A stretch of 33,554 nt of DNA, taken from NCBI RefSeq assembly GCF_022695985.1, contig NZ_JAAPBF010000063.1:1-33554 (forward strand), written 5' to 3'. Within the stretch, counting starts at the first letter, position 1, and every line of letters begins with the position of its first letter. This DNA is from Streptomyces sp. NP-1717 (GTDB taxonomy: Bacteria > Actinomycetota > Actinomycetes > Streptomycetales > Streptomycetaceae). This document shows, one piece after another, positions 1 to 8,304 of the stretch. Under the pieces are notes generated by a model. It did not search any database. It was not told the DNA's origin and saw nothing but the letters and a program-made list of their open reading frames with translations. Position numbers and translations under genes: made by a program.

Positions 1-947
1 TCGCCACCGGCGCCCGTATCCCGCCCGACGCGACGGCCGTCGTCCGCAGCGAGCACGCCCGTACGGACCCCACCGGCCATCTCCACGCCGAACGCCCGGT
101 CGCCCACGGCCAGGACATCCGCCCGCGCGGCCAGGAGTGCCGCTCCGGCGACCGGCTCCTGCCCGCCGGCGCCGTGGTGACCCCGGCGGTGCTCGGTCTG
201 GCCGCCGCCGCCGGATACGACGAACTGCTCACCGCCCGCCGCCCGACCGTCGACGTCCTGGTCCTCGGCGACGAACTGCTCGTGCGCGGACTGCCCCACG
301 ACGGCCTCATCCGTGACGCGCTCGGCCCGATGATCGCGCCCTGGCTGCGGGCGCTGGGCGCCGATGTCATCGACACCCGCCGGATCGCGGACGACGCGCA
401 CGCCCTGTTCCGGGCGGTCACCGAGTCCGAGGCCGATCTGGTCCTCACCACGGGAGGTACGGCCGCCGGCCCCGTGGACCATGTGCACCCCGTGCTCGCA
501 CGCGCGGGCGCCGAACTGCTGGTGGACGGCGTCGCCGTACGCCCCGGCCACCCGATGCTGCTGGCCAGACTCCCCTCCGGCCGCCATCTGGTGGGCCTGC
601 CGGGCAATCCGCTCGCCGCTGTGTCAGGGCTGCTGACGCTGGCCGAACCGCTGCTGCGTACGCTCGGGGGGCGGGCCCCACAGCCCGCGTACCACGCGCC
701 TGTACGGGACGAGGTGCACGGCCATCCGTACGACACCCGGCTCGTGCCCTTCGTCCACCGTGACGACCGGCTCGTGCCCCTGCGTTACAACGGTCCCGCC
801 ATGCTGCGGGGGATCGCCGTCGCCGACGGACTCGCGGTCGTGCCGCCCGGCGGCGCGCGTCAGGGAGACGAGCTGGAAGTCCTCGACCTGCCCTGGGCGG
901 CCTGGGCCGATCCCGCAGCCTCCACCGATGACGGGTGTTTCACGTGA
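1..947 (+). CDS. moeA: Molybdopterin molybdenumtransferase MoeA, 3' part (5' end outside window)
   Basis: The frame is open from the first bases of the window (codons start at position 3) to a TGA at 945-947, so the gene begins upstream. MoeA ligates molybdate to adenylated molybdopterin, the last step of molybdenum cofactor synthesis in the cytoplasm. Visible family features are the ATGARIPP segment with a following VVRSEH at the left edge, the linker into the MoCF domain (VDVLVLGDELL), the molybdopterin-binding TTGGTAAGPVDHVHPVL segment, and GLPGNPLAAVSGLL. The C-terminal beta-barrel domain IV follows. The GGTAAGP loop differs slightly from the commoner GGTSxGD, so a MoeA paralogue of relaxed function is possible. 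The last codons overlap both a parS site and the start of the potassium channel gene, which suggests translational coupling. Confidence 0.88.
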   Translation, partial: ATGARIPPDATAVVRSEHARTDPTGHLHAERPVAHGQDIRPRGQECRSGDRLLPAGAVVTPAVLGLAAAAGYDELLTARRPTVDVLVLGDELLVRGLPHDGLIRDALGPMIAPWLRALGADVIDTRRIADDAHALFRAVTESEADLVLTTGGTAAGPVDHVHPVLARAGAELLVDGVAVRPGHPMLLARLPSGRHLVGLPGNPLAAVSGLLTLAEPLLRTLGGRAPQPAYHAPVRDEVHGHPYDTRLVPFVHRDDRLVPLRYNGPAMLRGIAVADGLAVVPPGGARQGDELEVLDLPWAAWADPAASTDDGCFT

Positions 948-2023
948 AACTTCCCGGTCAGGACGCGATGGCGCGTCATGCCGATGAACACCTGGTCACC
1001 AGCCGGGTGAAACTGCCGCGGCGGATCGTCGACCGTCCGCTGCGACAGGTGAGCAAGCGACTGCTGATGGCGCTGGGCGTACTGGCCGTCACCGTCTTCA
1101 TCGTCTGGATCGACCGAGCCGGCTACCACGACAACTCCGACGACTCGGTCGACTTCCTCGACTCCGTCTACTACGCCACCGTCACCCTCTCCACGACGGG
1201 TTACGGCGATATCGTCCCGTACAGCGACGGAGCCCGGCTCATCAACGTCGTGCTGGTCACGCCGCTGCGCGTGCTCTTCCTGATCATCCTGGTCGGCACC
1301 ACTCTTGAGGTCCTCACCGAGCGCACCCGGGAGGAGTGGCGGCTGAACCGCTGGAGGTCCAACTTGCGTGACCACACCGTCATCGTCGGCTTCGGTACGA
1401 AGGGCCGGTCGGCGATGCAGACCCTCTGCGCCACCGGGCTCAAGAAGGACCAGATCGTCATCGTCGACCCGAGCGCGAAGGTGATCGAGGCGGCCAACGC
1501 GGACGGGTTCGTGGGCGTCATCGGTGACGCCACCCGCAGCGACGTGCTGCTGCGGGCCGAGCTCCAGCGGGCACGGCAGATCGTGATCGCCACTCAGCGC
1601 GACGACACGGCGGTGCTGGTGGCACTGACCGCGCGTCAGCTCAACCGCGGGGCGAAGATCGTCGCGGCCGTGCGTGAGGAGGAGAACGCGCCGCTGCTGC
1701 GCCAGTCCGGCGCCGACGCCGTCATCACCAGCGCCAGCGCGGCGGGCCGGCTGCTCGGTCTCTCCGTGCTCAGTCCCGTCGCCGGCACGGTGATGGAGGA
1801 CCTGATCCAGCAGGGCAGCGGCCTCGACCTCATCGAACGGCCGGTGATAAAGGCGGAGGTCGGGCGGAGCGTACGGGAGACGGACGACCTGGTGGTCAGC
1901 GTCCTGCGCGGGCACCGGCTGCTCGGGTACGACGACCCGGCGGCCAGCCCGCTCCAGCTCACCGACCGGCTGATCACGATCGTGCGGGCGGATCCCAACC
2001 TGGAGCAGAACAACGGGGACTGA
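935..2023 (+). CDS. Two-TM potassium channel with RCK/TrkA-N domain
   Basis: This is a 362-residue MthK/Kch-type potassium channel of the cytoplasmic membrane. From the GTG at 935, TM1 is about residues 44-60, the pore helix leads into the selectivity filter TTGYGD (87-92), and TM2 is about 102-126. A cytoplasmic RCK (TrkA-N) Rossmann domain starts near residue 146 with the nucleotide-binding VGFGTKG, and a TrkA-C-like region follows to the end (DRLITIVRAD). RCK domains gate the pore in response to nucleotides or ions. The start is uncertain. GTG 935 overlaps the moeA stop and lies on the parS site, GTG 944 is also possible, and ATG 968 has a weak CAGGA just upstream. The first 40 residues are basic and cytoplasmic in any case. 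Confidence 0.9.
   Translation: MFHVKLPGQDAMARHADEHLVTSRVKLPRRIVDRPLRQVSKRLLMALGVLAVTVFIVWIDRAGYHDNSDDSVDFLDSVYYATVTLSTTGYGDIVPYSDGARLINVVLVTPLRVLFLIILVGTTLEVLTERTREEWRLNRWRSNLRDHTVIVGFGTKGRSAMQTLCATGLKKDQIVIVDPSAKVIEAANADGFVGVIGDATRSDVLLRAELQRARQIVIATQRDDTAVLVALTARQLNRGAKIVAAVREEENAPLLRQSGADAVITSASAAGRLLGLSVLSPVAGTVMEDLIQQGSGLDLIERPVIKAEVGRSVRETDDLVVSVLRGHRLLGYDDPAASPLQLTDRLITIVRADPNLEQNNGD
937..950. other. parS site 1 (ParB-binding centromere element), perfect 14-bp palindrome
   Basis: GTTTCACGTGAAAC is the exact parS core bound by ParB (Spo0J) in Streptomyces and Bacillus. The flanking T at 936 extends the match to 15 of 16 bases of the longer consensus. It overlaps the moeA stop codon and the first codons of the channel gene, where it forces the peptide FHVK. 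Such sites cluster around oriC and seed ParB spreading for chromosome segregation. Confidence 0.93.
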
Positions 2024-2066
2024 GCCGCCGGGAATCCGTACCGGTACTACGAACAGGGCCGGGGGG

Positions 2067-2072
2067 TAGCCT
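2067..2072 (+). promoter_or_regulatory. Possible -10 element for a leaderless oxidoreductase transcript
   Basis: TAGCCT lies seven bases before the ATG at 2080, the spacing seen in many leaderless Streptomyces genes. A convincing -35 is not visible, so this is tentative. Confidence 0.3.
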
Positions 2073-2079
2073 CCGGACC

Positions 2080-3066
2080 ATGTATGCGATCACGATTCCG
2101 GAACCCGGTGGCCCCGAGGCGCTCGTCTGGGCCGAAGTGCCCGATCCCGTACCCGCCGAGGGCGAGGTCCTCGTCGATGTCGTGGCGAGCGCGGTCAACC
2201 GCGCCGATCTGCTGCAACGGCAGGGCTTCTACGACCCGCCGCCCGGCTCGTCCCCGTACCCCGGTCTGGAGTGCGCGGGCCGTGTCGCCGCGCTCGGCCC
2301 CGGCACCGAGACCTCGGGCTGGTCGGTCGGCGACGAGGTGTGCGCGCTGCTCGCGGGCGGCGGTTACGCCGAGAAGGTCGCCGTTCCCGTGGGCCAACTG
2401 CTGCCCGTCCCCGAGGGCATGGACCTGGCGACGGCCGCCGCGCTTCCCGAGGTGACCTGCACCGTCTGGTCGAACGTCTTCATGATCGCCCATCTGCGCC
2501 CCGGAGAACTGCTGTTGGCGCACGGCGGCGCGAGCGGCATCGGCACGATGGCGATCCAGCTCGCCAAGTCGGTCGGCGCACGGGTCGCCGTCACGGCGGG
2601 CGGGCCCGAAAAGCTGGCGCGCTGCGCCGAGTTGGGCGCGGACATCCTCATCGACTACCGCGAGCAGGACTTCGTCGACGAGCTGAAGAAGGCCACGGAC
2701 GGGGCGGGCGCGGACGTCATCCTCGACATCGTCGGCGCGAAGTACCTCGACCGCAATGTGCGGGCCCTGGCGGTCAACGGGCGGCTCGCCGTGATCGGGC
2801 TCCAGGGCGGGGTGAAGGGTGAACTCAACCTGGCGGCCCTCCTGGGCAAGCGGGCGGCCGTCACGGCCACGTCGCTGCGGGGGCGCCCGCTCGGTGAGAA
2901 GGCGTCGATCGTCGCGGCGGTACGGGAGCACGTCTGGCCGCTGGTCGGCGCCGGGCAGGTGCGGCCCGTGGTGGACCGTACGTTCGCGCTGCCGGACGCG
3001 GCCGAGGCGCACGCCGCCCTGGAGGCGGGCGAGCACGTGGGCAAGATCCTGTTGCTGCGCCCGTAG
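2080..3066 (+). CDS. NAD(P)H quinone oxidoreductase, zinc-independent MDR family (PIG3/QorA-like)
   Basis: This 328-residue protein is a full-length medium-chain dehydrogenase/reductase. It has an N-terminal GroES-like domain (NRADLLQRQGFYDPPPG and PYPGLECAGRV) and a Rossmann domain with the NADPH-binding GASGIGTMAIQLAK. The structural and catalytic zinc cysteines are absent, which places it with the quinone oxidoreductases of the PIG3 subgroup. These enzymes reduce quinones or enones with NADPH in the cytoplasm. It starts 56 bases after the channel gene on the same strand. It has no obvious Shine-Dalgarno and may start leaderless from TAGCCT at 2067. A strong hairpin terminator follows it. 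The natural substrate cannot be told from the sequence. Confidence 0.9.
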   Translation: MYAITIPEPGGPEALVWAEVPDPVPAEGEVLVDVVASAVNRADLLQRQGFYDPPPGSSPYPGLECAGRVAALGPGTETSGWSVGDEVCALLAGGGYAEKVAVPVGQLLPVPEGMDLATAAALPEVTCTVWSNVFMIAHLRPGELLLAHGGASGIGTMAIQLAKSVGARVAVTAGGPEKLARCAELGADILIDYREQDFVDELKKATDGAGADVILDIVGAKYLDRNVRALAVNGRLAVIGLQGGVKGELNLAALLGKRAAVTATSLRGRPLGEKASIVAAVREHVWPLVGAGQVRPVVDRTFALPDAAEAHAALEAGEHVGKILLLRP

Positions 3067-3084
3067 CCGCCGCTGCCGGGAGAA

Positions 3085-3119
3085 GACGCCGGACCGGCCG
3101 TAGCGGCCCGTCCGGCGTC
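3085..3119. terminator. Bidirectional hairpin terminator between oxidoreductase and bpa
   Basis: A 10-bp perfect stem (GACGCCGGAC at 3085-3094 with GTCCGGCGTC at 3110-3119) continues after one C-C mismatch into a further GGCCG/CGGCC stem closed by TAG. It sits between two convergent genes and can serve both. Confidence 0.8.
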
Positions 3120-3150
3120 CTGTCCCGCGTTCGCGACTGTCAGAGGGATG

Positions 3151-3723
3151 TCAGAGATACGGGCCGGAGCGGATCGCGCCGTGCGGGCCCGGGTCGTCGC
3201 CGTCGTCGCCCTCGTGGGACGCGCCCGGCGGCAGCGCCCGGCGCATCTGCTCCAACTGCGCCCGCGCCGCCATCTGCTGGGCGAACAGCGCCGTCTGGAT
3301 CCCGTGGAAGAGTCCCTCCAGCCAGCCGACCAACTGGGCCTGCGCGATACGCAGTTCGGCCTCGGAGGGGATCGCCTCGTCGGTGAAGGGGAGCGACAGG
3401 CGCTCCAGTTCGTCGACGAGTTCGGGAGCGAGACCGTCCTCGAGCTCCTTCACCGAACCGGCGTGGATCTCCTTGAGCCGTACCCGGCTCGCCTCGTCCA
3501 GAGGAGCCGCCCGCACCTCTTCGAGCAACTGCTTGATCATGCTGCCGATACGCATGACCTTCGCGGGCTGTTCGACCATCTCCGTCACCGGGATCTCGCG
3601 CGGCTCGTCGTCCCCTTGTCCGCCGCCGAGCGCCATCCCGTCCTGCCCCACCACGAGGACATGGGGGTTGCTCTCCTGCGACCGTTCGTTCCTCGGCATT
3701 TCCATATTCTCATTGTCTCGCAC
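3151..3723 (-). CDS. bpa: Bacterial proteasome activator Bpa (PafE)
   Basis: This 190-residue protein matches the actinobacterial Bpa/PafE family, an ATP-independent ring that opens the 20S proteasome gate and feeds it unfolded proteins. The conserved helical core runs from about residue 50 (PAKVMRIGSMIKQLLEEVR) through LVGWLEGLFHGIQTALFAQQ to about 165, and a disordered acidic tail follows. The last residues are SGPYL. The hydrophobic/aromatic C-terminus (Tyr second from last) corresponds to the GQYL tail of the mycobacterial protein, which docks in the pockets of the proteasome alpha ring. It starts at a GTG (3723), with in-frame ATGs at codons 7 and 9 as alternatives. The proteasome genes themselves are not in this window. 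Confidence 0.9.
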   Translation of the reverse strand: MRDNENMEMPRNERSQESNPHVLVVGQDGMALGGGQGDDEPREIPVTEMVEQPAKVMRIGSMIKQLLEEVRAAPLDEASRVRLKEIHAGSVKELEDGLAPELVDELERLSLPFTDEAIPSEAELRIAQAQLVGWLEGLFHGIQTALFAQQMAARAQLEQMRRALPPGASHEGDDGDDPGPHGAIRSGPYL

Positions 3724-3815
3724 CCGGGAGCCGGTGCGCGGTGAGCCCCCGTAAGAGAGTGGTCCACTCCCCTACGGGGCCCGGTCGGTCCGCGGCCCCG
3801 GTGCCCCGGAGCCCG

Positions 3816-6779
3816 TCAGATCGCCGCCCGGCGCGCCAGCGCGCCTCGCGAGCGGGTGACCAGCGCGGCCAGTACCGCCGCGCCGAGCGGGACGACGACG
3901 AGCAGCACGCCCAGCGTCTCCCACGGGATGACCACGGGCACGAACGGCGCCGTGGACTCGGACCCGCCGGCCCAGCCCTCGTCCAGCATCCGCGCGTACA
4001 TCTGGTCCTCCGCGCGGCGCTCGGTGAAGCGGAGCCCGATGGCGGGCAGGATTCCCGACGCCGAGCCGAGCAGCACACCCATCGCGGCCACCACCCCGCA
4101 CTGGAAACCGCTGAGGGCCTTGCGGACCCTGGGCGGCGCCCCGACGGCGGCGAGCGTCTTCAGATCGGCCTCGGCGTCCGCCTGGGCGAGCCCGGTGGCG
4201 ATACCGGCGGCGCCGATCGTGATCAGCCCCGCGAAGACGGCGAGCGCCAGCAGCGTGGTGCTGTTCTCGGGGGTGAAACCCTTCTCGACGGTCAGCCAGA
4301 CGTCGCCGCCGGTCTTGGCGAGTTCGCTGTTGAGCTTCTGCTCCTGCGCGTCGCTCGGCAGCCGGTCGGTCGAGAAGAAGGCACCCAGCGGTACGGTCGT
4401 GAAGCCCGCCTTCCGTGCCGTGTCCGGAGGGACGATCATCGTGACGCCGTACGCGTTCTGACCGGCGGAGATCTGGCGTGCGGGGATCGAGGTGACGGTG
4501 CCGGGCGGCTCCTTGCCCTCCATGCTCGCCGCGTCCGCGGCGTCGATGTCGGCGGCGGAGATGAGGCGGATGTCGATCGTGCCCTCCGACCCCGCCTTCG
4601 GGCCGCCCTTCGACGAGACCGCGCCACCCTTCGCGTCGGCGTCGGCGTCGGCGTCGGCGGTCCGGCCGTCCGCGCCCGCGGGGTTGATGTTGCGGTTGAG
4701 GAAGGACACGGCCTGCCCGTTCGCCAGCGCCTTCTCCGCCGCCGGGTCGTCGATCTTCAGCACCGTGAGCAGCTTCGCGTCACCGATCAGGATCTCGCCC
4801 GCGCCGTTGCCGACGCCGCCTCCCTGGTCGGAGCAGCGCCAGTCCGTGGCGAGCTTGCGCCGCTCGGCCTTGGAGAACTTCGAGGCGGGATCCTCATCGC
4901 TGTTGTCGTACGACCACAGCGGGCACTCGTGCGCCTCGGGCAGGACGATCTCGTACCGCCCGCAGCCGTCGCCGTCCCCGTACGCCGAGCAGTTCCGCTT
5001 GCCGACCACGACACGCTCCACGTCGGCCCGCACGTTCGTCGGCAGCAGTTTCTGCACGTCGTCGCGCATGGAGGGAACGTCGGCCGCGGATTCCGGCGAC
5101 ATGATCGCGACCGCGCCGTACGGCAGGGACTCCTTGTACTCCGCCCTCTCCTGGGCCTCCGAGCTGGACGTGTAGGTCGCCACGGCCACCGTGCCGGCGA
5201 CGGCCGCGAGCACCGCCGCCACCGCCGGAGCCGTACGACCCCTGTTGCGTACGGCGTCCCGCAGCGCGAGCCGCGGTGACAGCGGCAGCCAGCGGCCGAT
5301 CCGTCCGAAGAGGCCCACCAGGGCGGGCGTCAGTGCCACGACCCCCAGTTCGGCCAGGGCGCTGCCGCCGCCGACGAGCGCGACCTGGTCGGACACCGTC
5401 GAGCCGTACAGCGCGATGCCCGCGCCGAGGACGACCGCGCTCAGGCCGAGGACCGGGAGCACCCTGCTGCTGCGGCGGATGCCACGGCGGCCGGTGAGCG
5501 AGGCCACGACGCTCTGCCGGGAGGCGGTGACCGCGGGGACGATCGCGGCCAGCAGACCGGTCACGACCGCGATCAGCGCGATCCCGATCAGCTCCAGCGG
5601 GCGCAGGTCGAAGTCGCCGAAACGCTTGCCCATCCAGTCTTCGAGCACCGGCTGGAGGGCGAAGGTCAGACCGATCCCCAGCGCCGTACCGACCACGGCG
5701 GCCACCGCGCCGATCACCAGGCCACCGCTGAGGACGATGGCCCTGATGTGGTGCCGGTCGCCGCCGTTGGCGCCGACCAGGCCGAGCTGGCGGCGGGAGC
5801 GGCGGGCGCCCACGGCGAACGCGGGTCCTGCCAGCAGACAGATCTCCAGCATCGCGAGACCGACCACGGTGCTGAGAATGGCGAGTTCGGTGGTGTTGTC
5901 GGAGCCGCCCTGGTCGTACGGCGGGCCCTCCTGCTCGTAGTACGGCACGTCCGAGTCGGCCGGAGGGTTGAGCGTGACAGCGCGCGAGACGACCGTGACG
6001 CCCTTCTTGTTGGACTCCTTGACCATGTTCCACGTGAAACCGGCGTCGCCGGGCACGGTGACCAGATATGTGGTCGACGTCTGCGTGCCGGGCAGCTCGG
6101 CGGCGGCCAGCGCCTTGTCGAGCGGGGCCAGCAGGGCGCCGGGCAGCGCGTTGACCTGGGCGTCCTTCAGCGAGTTCGGCAGTTCGTACGCGCCGACGAT
6201 CCGGTAGGTGGCGTCGAGGCCGTGCGCCGTGAGTTCGGATCCGACGCGCAGACCGCTGCTCTCCAGGAAGGCGTTGGTCGCGGCGACCTCGTCGGCCTTC
6301 CGGGGGAAGTGGCCGCGGTCGAGGCGCATGATGCCCTCGGCCATCGGGTCCGCCGCCTTCAGCTCCCGGATCTCGGTGTTCAGCAGGCCGTGGGTGGTCT
6401 TGAGCCTGGCCCTGCCCTCCGCGTCGACGAGCGACGCGGAGTTCGCGGGGATGCCGGCGTCGATGTCCGTCTCGCCGTCGGGCCACGGCTTGTCGTCGAA
6501 GTTCCCCACCGGCGCGTACATGTCGCCCTTGGGGTCCTGGAGGAGGGCGGCTCCGCCCAGACTCGGGTCGGTGATCCGGGCGTCGGCTCCGCCCAGATCG
6601 CGGTCCAGCGCCTGGGACGGGGAGAGCTCGGCGCTGCGCAGGGTCAGATCGGCGGCGCTCACACCGAGGATCGGCAGGGCGAGCATGGCGAGGACGAGGA
6701 AGCTGCGCCCCTTGAAACGCCAGGCGTCACGGCGGGCTATGCGGATCGCGGCGCGCCACGAGTGGTACCAGGTCTTCAC
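3816..6779 (-). CDS. ABC transporter permease, large FtsX/MacB-like, two FtsX domains
   Basis: This is a 987-residue membrane protein. TM1 lies near residues 28-46 (GRSFLVLAMLALPILG), and a large extracytoplasmic region of about 240 residues follows. Then come five TM segments (for example LAILSTVVGLAMLEICLLA and LELIGIALIAVVTGLLAAI), one more near APAVAAVLAAVAG, a second large extracellular domain and three C-terminal TMs. I count about ten in all, the layout of duplicated FtsX-type permeases. Such proteins form mechanotransmission or lipid/drug export complexes with LolD/MacB-type ATPases. Its start overlaps the stop of the ATPase gene by four bases (ATGA), so the two are translationally coupled. 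A short DNA repeat encodes an Asp-Ala run in the second extracellular domain. A parS variant lies within the coding sequence. Confidence 0.9.
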   Translation of the reverse strand: MKTWYHSWRAAIRIARRDAWRFKGRSFLVLAMLALPILGVSAADLTLRSAELSPSQALDRDLGGADARITDPSLGGAALLQDPKGDMYAPVGNFDDKPWPDGETDIDAGIPANSASLVDAEGRARLKTTHGLLNTEIRELKAADPMAEGIMRLDRGHFPRKADEVAATNAFLESSGLRVGSELTAHGLDATYRIVGAYELPNSLKDAQVNALPGALLAPLDKALAAAELPGTQTSTTYLVTVPGDAGFTWNMVKESNKKGVTVVSRAVTLNPPADSDVPYYEQEGPPYDQGGSDNTTELAILSTVVGLAMLEICLLAGPAFAVGARRSRRQLGLVGANGGDRHHIRAIVLSGGLVIGAVAAVVGTALGIGLTFALQPVLEDWMGKRFGDFDLRPLELIGIALIAVVTGLLAAIVPAVTASRQSVVASLTGRRGIRRSSRVLPVLGLSAVVLGAGIALYGSTVSDQVALVGGGSALAELGVVALTPALVGLFGRIGRWLPLSPRLALRDAVRNRGRTAPAVAAVLAAVAGTVAVATYTSSSEAQERAEYKESLPYGAVAIMSPESAADVPSMRDDVQKLLPTNVRADVERVVVGKRNCSAYGDGDGCGRYEIVLPEAHECPLWSYDNSDEDPASKFSKAERRKLATDWRCSDQGGGVGNGAGEILIGDAKLLTVLKIDDPAAEKALANGQAVSFLNRNINPAGADGRTADADADADAKGGAVSSKGGPKAGSEGTIDIRLISAADIDAADAASMEGKEPPGTVTSIPARQISAGQNAYGVTMIVPPDTARKAGFTTVPLGAFFSTDRLPSDAQEQKLNSELAKTGGDVWLTVEKGFTPENSTTLLALAVFAGLITIGAAGIATGLAQADAEADLKTLAAVGAPPRVRKALSGFQCGVVAAMGVLLGSASGILPAIGLRFTERRAEDQMYARMLDEGWAGGSESTAPFVPVVIPWETLGVLLVVVPLGAAVLAALVTRSRGALARRAAI
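4637..4660 (+). repeat. Hexanucleotide tandem repeat (GCGTCG, about four copies) inside the permease
   Basis: About four in-frame copies of a six-base unit encode alternating Asp-Ala in the second extracellular domain of the permease. Gain or loss of units would keep the frame. Confidence 0.7.
6027..6040. other. parS site 2 (one mismatch) inside the permease gene
   Basis: GTTCCACGTGAAAC differs from the parS core by one base (C for T at 6030) and keeps the CACGTG centre and the AAAC arm. Single-mismatch sites of this kind are part of the known Streptomyces parS set. It lies wholly within the permease coding sequence, about 5.1 kb from site 1. Confidence 0.82.
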
Positions 6780-7519
6780 CGCTCGGCCGCCTGGCCCGTG
6801 AGCAGGGAGTCGGCCTCGCTGCGGATCGTCTGGTCGACGACGGCGCCGTCCCGGAGGAAGACCACGCGGTCGGCCCAGGCCGCGAAGCGCGGTTCGTGCG
6901 TGACCAGGACGCCTGCCGCGCCCGCGTCGCAGCGGCTGCGCAGCAGGGCGAGCACGGACTCGCCGGTCTCGGAGTCGAGGGCGCCGGTGGGCTCGTCGGC
7001 GAGGACGAGGCGGCGGTCGCCGACGAGCGCGCGGGCGATGGCCACGCGCTGCTGCTGACCGCCGGACATCTCGTCCGGGAAGCGGTCGGCGAGGTGGTCG
7101 AGGTCCATCTCGCGCAGCGCGGCGACGGCCTCGCCGCGGGCCTTGCGGGCCGAGGTGCCGTCGAGCTCGCGAGGGAGGGAGACGTTCTCGGCGGCGGTGA
7201 GGGCCGGGACGAGGTTGTAGTCCTGGAAGACGTAGCCGATGCTGCGGCGGCGCAGGGCGGCGATCTGCTTGCGGTTGGCGGTGGTCAGGTCGGTGTTCTC
7301 GACGATGACCTGGCCCGACGTGGGGGTGTCGAGGCCGCCGGCGATGGTGAGCAGCGTGGACTTGCCGGAGCCGGACGGGCCCATGACGGCGACGAGTTCG
7401 CCGGGGAAGACGTCGAGGTTGATCCCGCGCAGGGCGTGGACCTCGGTGGCGCCACTGCCGTGGACGCGGGTCAGGTCTTTGAGCTGCAGTACGGGATGCG
7501 GTGCCTGCTGGTCAGGCAT
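6776..7519 (-). CDS. ABC transporter ATP-binding protein, LolD/MacB type
   Basis: This is a 247-residue ATPase. It has Walker A GPSGSGKST (47-55), a Q-loop glutamine near 99 (YVFQDYN), signature MSGGQQQR (151-158) and Walker B LVLADEPTG with catalytic Glu176. It energises the adjacent FtsX-like permease. A clear ribosome-binding site (AAGGGGGA) lies six bases before the ATG at 7517-7519. The gene lies 85 bases downstream of the PadR gene and overlaps the permease start by four bases, so padR-ATPase-permease probably form one transcription unit. The C-terminus is ordinary and the substrate is unknown. PadR control suggests a toxic compound or cell-envelope stress. Confidence 0.93.
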   Translation of the reverse strand: MPDQQAPHPVLQLKDLTRVHGSGATEVHALRGINLDVFPGELVAVMGPSGSGKSTLLTIAGGLDTPTSGQVIVENTDLTTANRKQIAALRRRSIGYVFQDYNLVPALTAAENVSLPRELDGTSARKARGEAVAALREMDLDHLADRFPDEMSGGQQQRVAIARALVGDRRLVLADEPTGALDSETGESVLALLRSRCDAGAAGVLVTHEPRFAAWADRVVFLRDGAVVDQTIRSEADSLLTGQAAER

Positions 7520-7604
7520 GGTGGTCCCCCTTGAGAGCGGATCTGGTGCGTAGGTGTGGACGAGTGGTGGGGCGTCGGCGGCGCGCGGCGTCAGTGGCGC
7601 GGTG

Positions 7605-8282
7605 TCAGCGGCGGCCGGAGCGGCCGAGGCCGGCGCGCGGGGCGGGTGCCGCCTTCTCCCCCGGCGGAGGTGAACTGTCGGCGCCCGCTTCCGGCTCCGC
7701 CCGCTCGCTCTCCCGCTTTTTCGCCTGCTGCTTCTCCTTCTGCGCGGCCATCAGCGACAGCCGGACGAGCCTGGCCTCGCAGTGGTCGAGCCAGCGCGCC
7801 TCGGCCTCGGTCTGGAAGATGAGCTGTTCGAGGACGAGCAGCCACGCGACGTCGTCGCGGTCGTCCGGAGAGACGTCGGTGGCCTGGGCCTTGAGCCGGG
7901 TGTAGTCCTGCATCGCCTGCACGGTGTGGTGGCGCTGCGACTGGATCACCTCGCGGATGTCGATCCCGGGCGCGCCGACGGCCATCGCGAGCTTGATGGC
8001 CAGCTCGTCGCGCGGCGGACTGCGCCGGTCGACCGGTGAGCGGAACCAGTTCCGCAGCTCGTCGCGGCCGGCGTCCGTGATCACGTAGAGCGCGTGCCCG
8101 GCATCGTCCTCACCGTCCTGGACGACCATGCCGTCGCGCTCCAGACGGCTGAGGGTCGTATAGACCTGGCCGACGTTCAGCGGCCAGGTGGCTCCGGTGC
8201 GGGACTCGAACTCCGTACGGAGCTGAGAGCCGTAGCGCGGTCCCGGTTCGAGGAGGGCGAGAAGCCCGTGGCGGATCGACAT
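7605..8282 (-). CDS. PadR-family transcriptional repressor
   Basis: This is a 225-residue winged-helix repressor. The PadR N-terminal domain starts with MSIRHGLLALLEPGPRYGSQL and carries the recognition region VGQVYTTLSRLERDGMV. A Vir_C-like helical dimerisation domain follows, and the C-terminus is a Lys/Glu/Pro-rich tail (after QKEKQQAKK). The frame is open to a possible start at 8339, but ATG 8280-8282 starts exactly at the conserved family N-terminus. A candidate -10 (TATACA) ends eight bases before this ATG, so the mRNA is probably leaderless. A 24-base imperfect palindrome covers the -10 and touches the start codon, which suggests autorepression. It probably also controls the downstream ABC genes. 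Confidence 0.9.
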   Translation of the reverse strand: MSIRHGLLALLEPGPRYGSQLRTEFESRTGATWPLNVGQVYTTLSRLERDGMVVQDGEDDAGHALYVITDAGRDELRNWFRSPVDRRSPPRDELAIKLAMAVGAPGIDIREVIQSQRHHTVQAMQDYTRLKAQATDVSPDDRDDVAWLLVLEQLIFQTEAEARWLDHCEARLVRLSLMAAQKEKQQAKKRESERAEPEAGADSSPPPGEKAAPAPRAGLGRSGRR

Positions 8283-8304
8283 ACTCAGTATGTATACCGA
8301 GTAT
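8281..8304. promoter_or_regulatory. Candidate PadR operator overlapping its promoter
   Basis: This is an imperfect palindrome of 24 bases, 20 of which are symmetric. The outer arms are ATACTC and GAGTAT, with GTAT and ATAC inside. On the minus strand it contains the candidate -10 TATACA. TTGCCG lies 16 bases further upstream as a -35. Binding here would block RNA polymerase and the leaderless start. Confidence 0.65.

Noticed and set aside
3741..5279. 512-codon plus-strand frame opposite the permease
   Set aside because: It is an Arg/Gly-rich shadow. The minus strand encodes clear TM segments.
4894..6486. 530-codon minus-strand frame overlapping the permease in another frame
   Set aside because: It is a frame shadow of the permease gene with no recognisable domain.
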